Origin: Liopterus haemorrhoidalis
Taxonomy: Eukaryota; Arthropoda; Insecta; Coleoptera; Dytiscidae
Reading direction: 5' to 3'
DNA length: 64,000 nt
Assembly (NCBI GenBank): GCA_963971575.1
Contig: OZ020623.1
Location: forward strand, 11,782,980 to 11,846,979
In this document: positions 45,375-56,579 of the stretch, piece by piece
How the letters are laid out: each line of letters begins with the position of its first letter
Numbering within the stretch: the stretch's first letter is position 1
Notes under the pieces: model-generated
Seen by the model: only the letters and a program-made list of their open reading frames with translations
Databases searched by the model: none
Told to the model about the DNA's origin: nothing
Program-made: the position numbers and the translations under genes

Positions 45375-46200
45375 AATGAGTCGTAAGCCCCTATAGGACT
45401 TCAGGTCTTTCAAAAATTTCAACGGTCTTTATTTCATGTAAATTTTGAGATACGGTCTTCCGAAAATGAAATATCTACAAATTTTCAATACTACTTCGAT
45501 CAAAAAGGCGTTAACTAAAAAGGATCATATTTTTATCTAGGTAGAAAAAAAGTTTGAAGATTTACTCTCCTTTATATATATAATCTCCTTTATATATATA
45601 AACAATTTGCCACTAGATTAATTAGTTCAAGAGAGACAGACAAAAATTGATATTTGTTTATATTGTCTTATAATCATTTGAAACGTGTAGAAACCAAATA
45701 TGATACTGAAAAAGTAAAAACAATGATATAGCCTCCAATTTTATTAATATAGAAGTATGGAACTATGGTAGATGTTAGTTTTTTAAAAATATTTTCATCG
45801 ACTGGTAATTCTTTCTACCAGCCAAATTAAACTAAACAATCCACAACTTAAGGCTTCATTATAAAGCATTAATTGAAACCGTCATTAAAATCTAATAATC
45901 ATCAACAATGTTTAACTATCACCATAAATAGTTGCAGCAATATTCACAAAGTTGTAGCAATGATACGACTAAAATTGATGATATGAATGCAACTAGTTGT
46001 TTGAGATGAGATATTGCATGCAACTTGGAATTGTTAGTAATAATAATAAAATGTAGATTTGAGGTATTTTATAGAGTCATTTATATTTAAATTTATGCTA
46101 TAGTAAATTACAAGAATTAATTTTACTTGAAATTATGGTTTTAGTAAAATTTAATTCATATATTACGATCGTAATTTGGATGGTACAAAATATTTGGTAT
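45375..46200. other. Dispersed repeat remnant; otherwise empty
   Basis: 45375-45560 is the inverted match of 26270-26480. The rest is AT-rich with no element that I can support. Confidence 0.5.
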
Positions 46201-46248
46201 AGCATATTGAAATTTCAATACCTCGTTTTTGTTACCTACGTTTTTCAG

Positions 46249-46371
46249 CAAATTTTGTCTTGTTTGGTCCCAGAATCAGCTCCAGAAGATCTAAAACATA
46301 TTATTTTCCCGTTTTTACCATATTGCGAACTTATTGCATGGGTCGTTGAAAAATTAAGATTCTTATATTAA
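46249..46371 (+). CDS. Candidate terminal exon of unknown gene
   Basis: A good splice acceptor (pyrimidine-rich CCTACGTTTTTCAG) precedes an open stretch encoding ILSCLVPESAPEDLKHIIFP and on to LIAWVVEKLRFLY, a stop at 46369-46371, and a polyadenylation signal AATAAA at 46445-46450. Codon use is less AT-driven than in the surrounding DNA. I do not recognise the protein. Upstream exons are not visible in this window, and chance is a real possibility. Confidence 0.35.
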   Translation, partial: QILSCLVPESAPEDLKHIIFPFLPYCELIAWVVEKLRFLY

Positions 46372-46774
46372 CTAATAGAAAAATTCCAGCATATTTGGAA
46401 TACCATTTTTTTTTTTTTATGCAATGCGAAGAAAGTGTGAGGTTAATAAATGAAGAAATCATGAAAAAATTCATAAATTACACATAATAAAAAAACTGTT
46501 CTTGCGCTGTTTTAGATCCTCAACGCAATTTTAGCCTAAAATTTAAACTTCCAGATAATATGTTTATCTACAATGCGGAAACGATGGCCTTAAAGTTGAG
46601 TTTAGAATACCTAAAGAATCACTTCCATGATGAATTTGTATTTTGAGTATTTGTGACTGTAAAAGTGCCGTCCAAACATTGAGTTGTTCTGGATTTGAGA
46701 AAAAGAACTATTATCTAATTTATGATATAATTAAATGTCTTAACGATCTTACGATCAGCGGTAAAATTATAAAA

Positions 46775-47311
46775 AATTGATGTGAAGTGTGAATTTTCAC
46801 ACATTTCAGGGTTTCGCAGGTATTTAGTAATTGAATAATGATTATTTTGGATGCCAAAACAAATTTATGTTAAAATATTTTTTTTTGTTAATTTTAATTC
46901 GAATGCCAAATATTATGTAGGTTTCTAAATATGTGCAGTATTTTTTTATATAGCAAGAAATTTTTTGCACAATTTTGGCAAAAATCGCCTCAAAATAATT
47001 TATTTTGCAAAAATAAAATTTTGATCGTTAATCTACGTACTAAGGGCTTTCATTTGATACTCTACTCAGAATTTAAAAAATATATTATTTGTTTTCGGTG
47101 AGCACATATTTGTTTATATTTTTAGGGGGATATGTTTTTTAGATGTTTTGGTATTTTTCCTATGTGCGGGTCAACGAGTTGTATGAGCATGCCAAATTTC
47201 AACTCTCTAGGTTTAACCGTGTGGCTACAATTTTTACCGAACAGACAGACAGACAGACGACAAAATGACGGTATAAGGGTTTTTTGGTCATACCTACAAA
47301 TCCCTAAAAAT
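46775..47311 (-). repeat. TCTG/tRNA-like family, copy F (internal deletion)
   Basis: Minus orientation. Both family ends are present, but the centre, including the tRNA-like module, is deleted (the junction is near 46961, where right-arm text meets AAATTTTTTGCACAATTTTG). The CAGA run is short (47244-47259). Confidence 0.88.
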
Positions 47312-47796
47312 ATGCTGGATGAAAGACCTTTCAGATTTTGAGTACAACATCGAAATCGATCTTCTAGCCAAAGCAGCTGTAAATGGATCCCTGTTAAATG
47401 TTCCTCTAAACAGTAATGATATGTCAATCTTCAAATCTTTCATATACAACCAATGGCAACAAGAATACATAGATTCTCTGCATTTCAAAGGATCATATGG
47501 TCAAATTCAACCCCTCCTTCCTGGAAAGCTTTGGTTTTCTTCTCACCAGAGCAGATCTTTTATATGCACTTTTATCCAGCTTAAATTTCATCTTCTCTCC
47601 ATATCATCTGCTTAGAATGAAAATGGAAACTTCTCCTTTCTGTCCGTGTGTTAATTTATCTGTCAGCGAACCACTGTCGAACCTTATTGTTTGAATGCCC
47701 AAATCATTTTCGCAATCATAGTATATTCATACAAAATTTAGCTGTCCAAAAAATAACCCTACCTGCCAATATTCAGACGTTTCTTACTACTAACTC

Positions 47797-48732
47797 CAGA
47801 GACGTACTTAACGGGTGTCGCACCTGGCGCCTGCCAGGGGCCCACGGTGGAGAAGGGCCCCGCGCATTTTATGTGATCTGCGCATCACCTAACAACGGAA
47901 CTTGCTCGAAGAAATCAGATTTATGAAGATGTAATCGAAAATTTTAAAATATTTTTTGATTTTGATTTACAAAATGAGATTAAAAACAAATATATTGAAA
48001 ATTTAAAGAATATCTATAAAAAAGATATAGATACTAATTGCTTCAGTCAAGAAGTGGAACATTTCTTGTTGTATTTAAAAGATGACAGAAATAATTACAG
48101 ATATATAACACAAATATATAAAGCTGTCCTCGACTTAATATCCACATTTCCAAACGTGGAAATAATCTTAAAGATATTTCTGACTATACAAATTTCAAAT
48201 GCTTCAGGAGAAAGATCCTTTTCGGTTTTGAAGCGAATCAAAAATTATCTCCGAAGCACTATGTGCGAAGACCGTTTGTCGAATCTTGCACTTCTGTACG
48301 TGGAACAACAAGTGATGAAAGACATGAATGTTTCAAAAATTATAGACAAATTTGCTGCAGAGAAATGCAGAAGAAAGCATATATAAGTTTTTTTCATTTA
48401 GTTCTTTTTTGTTTATTTTTTATTGTACATTGTACAAATATATTATTTTTTTCATTTCATTATTTTTTTATGATTTTGTTTTATTATATATTGTTTCTGC
48501 AATTTAATTTGTTAATTTGTTTCGTTTTTTCATACTTTTATGTATATGTATAATATTGAAAAAATATACTTTATAAAATATACATCGAAATAGTAAATTT
48601 AACTTTTTTCATACCTACCTAAGTTTATTTGCTATTTTCTTATTTAGCACAAATTAATATATTGGAGGAACGGGGAAGGGGCCCCCCATGCGTTTAGCGC
48701 CAGGGGCCCCGAGAAGTGTAAGTCCGTCTCTG
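47797..48732 (+). mobile_element. hAT element, internally deleted
   Basis: Ends CAGAGACGTACTTAA and AAGTCCGTCTCTG, exact 8-bp duplication ACTAACTC (47789-47796 and 48733-48740), 936 bp. The subterminal CCAGGGGCCC is also inverted at the other end. Retains only the 3' part of its transposase. Confidence 0.94.
47894..48386 (+). pseudogene. hAT transposase C-terminal dimerisation domain
   Basis: An open frame starts about 47894 (LTTELARRNQIYEDVIENF) and runs to the stop at 48386. The hallmark ASGERSFSVLKRIKNYLRST followed by EDRLSNLALLYVE is the hAT dimerisation region that also completes the catalytic fold. The BED finger and most of the catalytic core are missing. It looks like ZMYM/ZBED-type hAT proteins. 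Confidence 0.9.
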
Positions 48733-48740
48733 ACTAACTC

Positions 48741-49840
48741 TAATGGTAATCGAACAAAACGTCACATACTATATTGATTAAATGTAACTTTTAGTAAATA
48801 AAATGTTTCTTCAATTTTGGTCAAAAAAACGGAACGAACTTTTGTATCAACCAATAAAAAAAGTGTAGGTACGCCAGCTAGTCGCACATAAGTATGGAGT
48901 GTACTATATCCTGGTAGATCCTGACCATAGTTTTTTTTTTTCAGGTATTCTTAACTCATTCCCAATTTTTAAATGTTTGTTTCTTTGTTGACAAATTACA
49001 AAAAAATACATTTAAAACTTGACCAAAAACTATTTATTTACATTATTTGTGCAACGTATGTTCTTTGTGTTTGGTCACACATTTTGTACAGTATTAATAG
49101 GCCAATTTAAATGTATTTACGAAACATTTAAAATCTTTTGAATGGAAACTTTTGAACGTGAAATGTGAGCACACGATAGGGTAAGAGCTCTTGACTCTGC
49201 TTCACAAAACGGGTAGTTTATGTACTTAAATATTTAATGGAATGTTTAGTAAAAATTCTACAGTAAAAGGTATTAAATAAACAAATTCACCTACCTTGGA
49301 AGAATAGCTTGAAATAAATCGGGCATGGCAATTTCAGGGCCACATCCGCTACGCAGAATACAACAGTGTCGTTTTGTGACTGTCGTTTTTGTGTATTAAT
49401 GGTTAATTTCATTCGTTTTTACATACGGTGCGTATGTTTTTGCACCGTCAACTCTGCGGCGAAAATGCTAGCGCCAATGTCGACGAAAATTTCGACTTAA
49501 CTTCGAAATATCGTATCATTTGCTAAGGAAATATGTAAAACTATATGTACAGGGTGTTATATTTTAGTGGACCCACCAAATATCTCGCTTATTTATTAAG
49601 TTAGTAATTTATTTCATATAACATGATTTATACAGCAACATGTAAGCTACTTGATGACGGATGTACATTCATGACACCACTTCCGGTTTATTAGTAATTA
49701 ATATCAACTTTGAAATTTCAAAGGGAACATACTACATTTTTTTACAAATTTGAAAAGTACATCAAATTTGCTTTACAATCATGTAAAATAATCCATATGT
49801 TACATTATTAAAAAGTAAAATGGCGGGCACTTTTTTATAC
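48741..49840. other. No gene; possible MITE at 49547-49840
   Basis: ACAGGGTGTTATATTTTAGT at about 49549 resembles ends of Tc1-mariner-related repeats, but I find no convincing partner end. Confidence 0.35.
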
Positions 49841-49842
49841 AC

Positions 49843-50155
49843 CTAGTCGAAAAAAGAATAGTCGAAGTGAGGTCTGTTGGTGGTCAGCAACTTTTGAGTT
49901 TTATTTTCGTTTAAAGTTAACCTGTTTCTAACCAGCCAGTCATAAGCATTTTTAATGTATAGGCTGGTCAGGGGTTCAATATCACCTAAGAATGTTGACA
50001 GGGTTAAAATGGTAGTATCATCCGCATATAGTATGGCATTTGTGTTCAGCACTAAGGGGAGGTCGTTTATGTAGATTAAAAAGAGTAAAGGACCTAAAAT
50101 CGATTCTTGTGGGACACTAATATTGATTTCAGAACATGTCGACACGTCTCTATAA
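49843..50155 (-). pseudogene. Jockey-like RT fragment
   Basis: The minus strand reads ISVPQESILGPLLFLIYIND then NAILYADDTTILTLSTFL and NAYDWLVRNRLTLNENKTQK, the RT palm with catalytic YADD. In GVPQG the second Gly is replaced by Glu. The frame stays open up to the MITE at 50156 and ends with a stop at 49843. Confidence 0.88.
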
Positions 50156-50762
50156 TGGCGCGTCTACATAGAGGCAACATGGTAGCATACGACAAGTCTG
50201 ACGAGACCGTCACACCATGTCTCATTAACAAGCTAGTGTCTACACCAAAACTGGGAGCGTGCTACTGTTTATTGTTGCGAGATGTGTCAGTTTACTGAAT
50301 AAATATGGCGGATTGCAGAAATAAAATAATCGCCGCTGCTGGCTAATAATATCAAGCTAATTTATACTATTTTATAACAAAATTTAATTCCATAACAAAA
50401 ACATAACCTTACTTAATTATATTTATCATTATTTCTCATACTCTATTTTATCAAAACTTATATGTACTCACTTACCTTAAATAAATTTAAGTTGCTAAAT
50501 AATTTTGGTTGATACATCAATGCTTACAACACTAGTTAATTTAAAAAACATACTTCTATAATAACAACTATCAAATATCAAAATGGCGAACATGTGGCTT
50601 TCAGAACTGGTAGCGTGTCGCACGAAAACTCTTTGATGTTTACCGCTAAGTAACGGGAACGAGCAACATGTCGCACGGCTCCAATCAGACCGCTGCACAT
50701 TGGTAGCATGCGACATGTCGAACGGTCGCATGCCACCATGTTGCCTCGATGTATACGCGCCA
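50156..50762. mobile_element. PIF/Harbinger-type MITE
   Basis: 607 bp, ends TGGCGCGTCTACATAGAGGC and the inverse of TGGCGCGTATACATCGAGGC, flanked by TAA (50153-50155 and 50763-50765). Inserted at the 5' edge of the RT fragment. Confidence 0.85.
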
Positions 50763-50769
50763 TAAGAAG

Positions 50770-51340
50770 GCTGAAGACCACTACTTTAGACTATAGCAAT
50801 ACAAAAATATGATACAGACCGTAAATGAGACTCATATTTGTTGAGGGCTTAATGAGAGGGTGTCATAGATTAATAATGCTCCGGTTGTTATGCATATGTT
50901 TAAATATCTTGTATCGTAGGCATTATCACCAAATAACAACGAAGTGAAAAATAAAAATATATATATGGAACTGACATTTTAATAATAAATACATGTTCTA
51001 GATTCGCTTCTAATAAATATGTTATAAAATAAATAAATATATAATTCAAACTATAATCGAGGTACGATATCACTTCTCAATACAATCCTGTGTAATTTTG
51101 TTTTAAGAGTAACTTATAAAAATCGTAATCGTATAAAAAGGAATGTTGTTTATTCTTAAAAACAAACAAAAAAACATCTCCAAATATTTACCTCTTAAGA
51201 TAAATAAATAAATAAATAAAAATAACACTGGTCCTATACTTGAAAACGACATCTAAGTCGATATATCAACAGACTCATCTGGCGGATATAATCTGTAACA
51301 CAAACACAAAATTTCGATCATAGAGTATATTCCATATTGA
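50770..51340. other. No gene seen
   Basis: AT-rich, including a short AAAT tandem tract at 51200-51222. Confidence 0.4.
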
Positions 51341-51562
51341 CCACTAAACAGATATTGCGAATGTTAGCAAGTTGGAAAATTACTCTTCGGGGAATAGAGG
51401 GTGGTGAAGATTACACCATGAATTCTAAAATGGAATAGACTGATACTTTAAGAGATATTTTAATAGAGGACTCTCTGTTTTTAGACCCTATCAATCAGGA
51501 TCAATATTGGCCCTTCTATCAGAGAGTACTGTTCTAAACATGACTACAAATCAATTTAAAGT

Positions 51563-52032
51563 GTGTATTTTGAGTCAAGTGTTATCTTGAGGGACTCGCT
51601 GAGCGCTCTGAACAGTATCCAAGATCCAGATCCAGTGCATCCTCTTGTACTAAAGAACCGGTTACTTCCGGTGTCCGAAAGTGGAGTAGCATTCAAGACG
51701 TTAAGTTGCGACAGACTAAGGGAGACGTTAAACCATGGGGTTCTTTCTGCAGGATTAACCGCAGGGAGGAAACCGCCATCACACGCCTCCGTATAGGCCA
51801 CTGTTGGTGGACCCATGGACACCTCCTTCGAGGTGAAGAGTCCCCTATCTGTGAGACGTGTAACACAGATTTGTCTGTGTTACACATTTTAACTGAATGT
51901 GTACAGTTCGAGGATGTCAGGGAGAGCTTAGGCCTGTGCTATGACCTGTCAGTTGCTTTAGGTGACGACAGAGTACTCATGGACAGGCTGATACTCTTCC
52001 TGAGAGAATCGAACTTACTGTTTTATGTGTGA
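51563..52032 (+). pseudogene. LINE RNase H and C-terminal tail
   Basis: VILRDSLSALNSIQDPD is the RNase H segment with a catalytic Asp (DSLSAL). After a frame change at about 51700 the ORF 51706-52032 reads REETAITRLRIGHCWWTHGH, LLRGEESPICETC and LHILTECVQFEDV, the conserved tail of I-group LINEs, ending at the stop at 52032. A 3' UTR with GGTAATTGGCCCCTTTACAG follows to about 52150. Confidence 0.85.
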
Positions 52033-52149
52033 AGTCTTGCACCTTATTTTAATGTGTTCTATTTCTAAACTGTGACATTCGATGGTAATTGGCCCCTTTA
52101 CAGCCTCTTACCATCACCCTGAGTCTGTTCAAATTTTCGAACAGACTTT

Positions 52150-52745
52150 TTTATCACAAAAGTGAACAAACCAGATCTAGTTATTTTGGTTACTTTTATA
52201 TTGTAATACGGACTTTAAATGTCAATTAAAAATATTCGTTACGCAGTAAAACCGACATTAGATTTATTGATCCTGATAATGATTAAGAAAGTGACATTTT
52301 TGTTATAATTTTTTAATACCAACCTGACATATAGTTTCAAAGGTGCAAACTATTGAAAACAAAATTTCCTCTTAGTTTGTTCTTACAAATGTGAACAGCT
52401 TATAAGCTGTTCTTTTTTGTAAGGGCAAACTAGATCCGGTTATTTTGGTGATTTTTGTAGTGTATTACTGACTTTTAGAAACTTGGTTAAATTGTAGAAG
52501 AGACTTTACAGTTATGGGTTATGTTTGTATTATTTTATGTTCGTATTATATTTACAAAATATTTAAGATGTTACTATTCAAAATGAAATATGCCAAATGA
52601 TATTTTTTTAAATGAAATATTTATAATCTGACTTTTCAAATTATTTTTCTGTAATATTAACATGACACACAGTTTAAAAGGTGCAAACTATTGAAAACAA
52701 AATTTCCTCTTAGTTTGTTCTTACAAAAGTGAACAGATTATATGA
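52150..52745 (+). repeat. Direct duplication after LINE tail
   Basis: GGTGCAAACTATTGAAAACA followed by AAATTTCCTCTTAGTTTG occurs at about 52343 and again at 52680. A second pair around CTAGTTATTTTGGTTACTTT precedes each. Confidence 0.7.
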
Positions 52746-52899
52746 AATAATTATTTAAAAATGTAAAGTATACAATAATTATCATTATCATAATAAATAA
52801 TAAGTAAACAATAATTTCCTGAACCTGTTAAAAATACATGGTTACCGGTTAATCATAAAAGGTTCAGGTTCAGGTTTTGATTCTCTGACCTTGAAATAT

Positions 52900-53042
52900 C
52901 AGCTAACCAAAGATCTGACAAGTATTGGTATACAGGGTACTTGGCAAGATTTGACAATGAATAGATCGAGATGGAGGGTTTATGTGAGTGAGGCCAAAAG
53001 TCAACCTGACTGATAGTGCCCAAAGAAGAAGAAGAAGAAGAA
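52900..53042 (+). mobile_element. 5'-truncated LINE insertion with duplication
   Basis: About 143 bp encoding TWQDLTMNRSRWRVYVSEAK then SQPD and stop, the usual C-terminus of an endonuclease/RT LINE, ending in (GAA)n. Target duplication GACCTTGAAATAT / GACCCTGAAATAT (one mismatch) at 52887-52899 and 53043-53055. Confidence 0.85.
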
Positions 53043-53055
53043 GACCCTGAAATAT

Positions 53056-53960
53056 AATGGTTCGGTTCAGATTCAGGTTCACGAAAAATATAGGTTTTTT
53101 CGGGTTTTCGGTTCAGGTTCGGGTTCAGTTTGAGGTCCCTGCCGACAAATGAAGCACGGGAATTTTTAAAATTGCACCTTTTTGATCACTGTTCGTTCAT
53201 TGCTTATGAAACGCGTTTCTGATTGCACAGAACTGACGTTATTTTGAAACTCTATTAAAGGAGCGCAGTTTCCTAACATTGCCCCGGGCGCCAAAAGAGC
53301 TCTGCTGTACTCTCTCCGCTAAAATAACACTGTGAATAACGTCATCACCTTTTTTCTGCTGAATCCAATTCAGTGTCTGAACCTTTTTTAAAAATGCATC
53401 AAGTAATTTTACCGCACATTGTTACATCATCATTAGTCTGGTAATAACAGTTTTTCATGTGGTTTATCGTAGTTTTACGACGAAATAATAACTGTGTGCT
53501 CTACGATGCATATTCAGGGCAGTTTAACAATTAATTCTTTTACACAGTGCGATTGTTCTCGATAGATTTTTTGCTTTTGACTCACAGCAAATGTGAAAAC
53601 ATAAAATAGGATAATAAAAATAAACTAATGGTAAAAGTTAAAACAAACTTTTAATATTCGATATGGTCCCGTAATCTTTGAAAATAAAATGTTACAAATC
53701 TTGGTTAAAATTCAGTATGGGGTACCAGCTTTCAGATCAGTCAATGCCTTATTCAGTAGTGTCCCAACCCTTTTTGATCAATGATAAAATAGTTACTTGT
53801 GTACCATGGCCAAAAATTAAATCTTTTTTGGCCGCATCTGAATTTGATGGCCGAGGCGCCGCCGAGGTAACTTTTTGGCAAAGGTTTAAAAAATATATTT
53901 ATTTACATTGGATAATTTACTTCGTTCAGTTGTTTCCGTGTAACCATGGAGATCAGCTGT
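53056..53960. other. GGTTCAGGTT repeats; no gene
   Basis: A degenerate GGTTCAGGTTC-type tract lies on both sides of the LINE insertion (52860-52876 and 53062-53135). The 103-codon ORF at 53678-53989 reads into the foldback element and is not supported. Confidence 0.4.
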
Positions 53961-53972
53961 GGCCACCACAGG

Positions 53973-55186
53973 ACCGACCGCCATCATAAAGTACTTGTAT
54001 AAAATACATTCTAGCAGCAGAGTAGAAATAACTTTGCCAAATATTTTCTAACAGAGATATTATTGATCATGACCATGGAAACATTACATATAAGTATGAA
54101 AAAATTAAGACTTAAAACAGCTACGAAAAATTTTTCAAAATTTACTGATTTTCATAGGGTACATTCGATTTGACGCTCCGAGCGTTCCGAGCGCGTTCTG
54201 TACACTCAAACGTGTTCGATTTGACGCTCAGAGTACACTCAATTGCATTCGTTTTGCGATCGAGCGAGCATTTAGAGTGCGCTCTATGTGTTCGGGGTTT
54301 TAAGACCGAGCATATGGAGTATGACGTAAAAAAGTGGGGGAACGGCGGGAAAGAAATGAAAGATTAAAATTAAATTATAAATAAAATAAAAATAATAGCC
54401 TTAGACAAATAACAATAGACAAATAATATTGTTATTTGTCTATGGCTACAGAGTACGGCCATTTTATGTATTTGTGACGTTTTGTAAACAGCAAAAAAAT
54501 TATTAAAATACACCGTGCATAAAATTAAAATGGAAAAAATTCATTAAATTAATTCATTAATTATTATTTAATTTTTAATTAATTATATTTCTTCATCATT
54601 GAAAAAAATCAAAGATAAACCGAGGTATATAATTTTGATTTATGACTGACGTGAAATAATCTGACAGTAAAAACGCCGCCTAAAATTGTAGGGTTAGATT
54701 TTATAAACATTACGTCACAAGAACGCTCGCTCCGTTAGTGCTCTATTCATGACGTCATCATCAACTGTTCGCTCAGCGCTCGCTCTACTCTGTACAACTC
54801 GAATGCACCCATAGTTACTTTTATTCAATAAATTTTTTCGAAATATTTTTCTGTTGTTAAATATTCGCAAAAATCTTAAAATCGACACGAGTAAACTCCC
54901 ATTTTTAGTCAACCGATTTTTACCAAAAGTTGGTCAACTTGATGGCAGAAGCTTAAATATGAAGTTTTATAAAAATCCTTTCAGCCGATTTTGCTCTGCA
55001 CGTGTACACAGACAGAGGGACGGACGGACGGACGGACGGACAGACGGAGAGACAGACCGACAGACATCATGCTAAAAATAGTCAAAACGTTATGAAGGGA
55101 CCTCAATTCGTGGAGATCCATCGAAATCTCGAAATGTCAAAATCGGTATGATCACAATACCTCCCTTATATATGTTGGCGGTCGGT
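53973..55186. mobile_element. Foldback element FB-3, carrying a MITE
   Basis: Left end ACCGACCGCCATCATAAAGT; right end is the usual TATATATGTTGGCGGTCGGT with a CAGA/CGGA run (55006-55068). The MITE at 54157-54810 lies in its centre. Confidence 0.82.
54157..54810. mobile_element. MITE inside FB-3
   Basis: 654 bp, ends GGGTACATTCG and CGAATGCACCC; subterminal GAGCG motifs at both ends. ATA flanks each side, and joining them gives text matching FB-1 (TTTTATAGCAACTTTTGTTC). Contains a perfect hairpin around ATAGACAAATAA at 54417-54442. Confidence 0.8.
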
Positions 55187-55339
55187 AAAAATGTGGGATT
55201 AACAAAAGTAATATTATCTTGATCTTTTTTTTTTGTCTTTATTTCTAAATTAGTGTTTGCATACGTTACAAATAATTCACAGAAAAAATAAATGCGTATA
55301 TATTTTTGCGCTGTTCTAACAAAATGGCGAATTTTGATC

Positions 55340-55880
55340 AAAATTGTGTTGAATTGCAAGGAAGAATTTCCAAATCGACTTAAATCACAACCGCCAAATA
55401 GTCCAGATATTAATGTATTGGATCTTTTCTTTTTCAATTCTATACAATCCTTACAACATACAGCCAGGGCCGGCGCTAGGATTTGCGAGGCCATGTGCGA
55501 GAAGAGCCGCGGGGCCTGCTGTTCAGATCCAAGTGAGGAGCAAAAAAAAAGGTCCTCATCTCCATGCGTGGGGCCTATTGTCGAACCGCGGGGCTTGCTG
55601 TTCAGAGCCAAGTGAGGAGCAAAAAAAAAAAGGTCCTCATCTACATGCGCGGGGCCCCTCGAAGCGCGGGGCCGGGTTCTGGGAACGCGCTGAACCCGCC
55701 TTCTGCCGGCCCTGCATACAGCTTCACCGAATACAATCGACGAACTGATTGAATGCGTACAAAATGTATTTAATGCATTAAACATACAAACCTTTGGTAA
55801 TGTTTTTCTAATATTTCAAACTTATCTAGAAGCAACCATGTTAGCAAAAGGAGGGAATTCCTATAACATTTCAAATTTAA
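55340..55880 (+). pseudogene. DD39D-like mariner transposase fragment split by a MITE
   Basis: Reads QPPNSPDINVLDLFFFNSIQ then SLQHTA up to the insertion, and after it SPNTIDELIECVQNVFNALN then GNVFLIFQTYLEATMLAKGG and NSYNI. QPPNSPDLNVLDL with the final catalytic Asp is the signature of the plant/fungal-style mariner branch (DD39D type). Removing the MITE and one duplication copy restores one frame. The N-terminal domain and first two Asp are absent. Confidence 0.85.
55465..55714. mobile_element. hAT-type MITE (CAGGGCCGG family)
   Basis: 250 bp, ends CAGGGCCGGC and GCCGGCCCTG, exact 8-bp duplication CATACAGC (55457-55464 and 55715-55722). GC-rich interior with two near-identical segments around AAGTGAGGAGC and AAAGGTCCTCATC. 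Confidence 0.94.
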
Positions 55881-56450
55881 AATATGCCTAATTTAAAAGA
55901 TGTCAAATTTTACATTTAAAAATATCCGATTGTAAATGCTTAAAAGCAGACGAAGGCAATGGACACGTGGTGAATAAGAGAAGGGAATGATAAAGAAGTT
56001 CTCGATTCTAAATATCGATTTTCGTAACCCTGAAACAATTTTCTAGTATGAAAATTCTAAATCATTAAGGTGAAATAGTTCTTGTTAGTTGGTGACATTA
56101 TACCGCCTATAACAACATTTATCAGGATGATATAGGGCGTAAGTTAGTAGAATGACAACTTGGGAATTTGATCATATCCAACCAATCAAACAAAACTCTC
56201 ATCAAACTGTCAACAGGACTAAGGTACACTCCTTGTAGAATTATCTGGGAAGTTCCAGTGCATATTCACCTTCAGATCTCCCGAGGGACGGACGACAAAT
56301 ATTCTACCTATGACTGAAATGAACACTGGATTTTGAAGCATTTATAGTCGAGGGACACATCGATTTAATGTCTCGATTGGGATTATATCTGTCTTTGGAA
56401 TTTGGTGAAAACTGATGTTTGTACTATTAACTGGTCTACAGAACAATATT
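55881..56450. other. No gene seen
   Basis: AT-rich; a right-end fragment of the TCTG family (minus orientation) follows at 56455-56515. Confidence 0.4.
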
Positions 56451-56579
56451 TCTGTGATGTGAAGTGGATATTTTCACACATTTCAGGGTTCTGTAGGTAT
56501 TTAATAAGTGTAAGAAGCCTGTCTACAACAATACTTTTTTATCTTTCTCTCCTCTTGTTCATAAAGGTCGATTGTCATC

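Larger units (their letters stand above)
47313..48780 (+). pseudogene. LINE ORF2 C-terminus, interrupted by hAT
   Basis: Frames read DLLAKAAVNGSLLNVPL and IFKSFIYNQWQQEYIDS (RNase H-type end), LLTRADLLYALLSSLNFIFS, then ECPNHFRNHSIFIQ. They resemble the RNase H and Cys/His tail of I/jockey-type LINEs, with several frameshifts. The hAT element at 47797-48732 splits it. After the duplication the frame resumes (NGNRTKRHILY, then stop at about 48777). Confidence 0.72.

Noticed and set aside
53678..53989. 103-codon ORF ending in the foldback element
   Set aside because: Its end is repeat sequence and its start has no signature; no evidence for a gene.
55090..55785. 231-codon minus-strand ORF
   Set aside because: It runs across a foldback end, spacer, transposase fragment (antisense) and a GC-rich MITE. 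No protein family is evident, and the sense strand explains the sequence.
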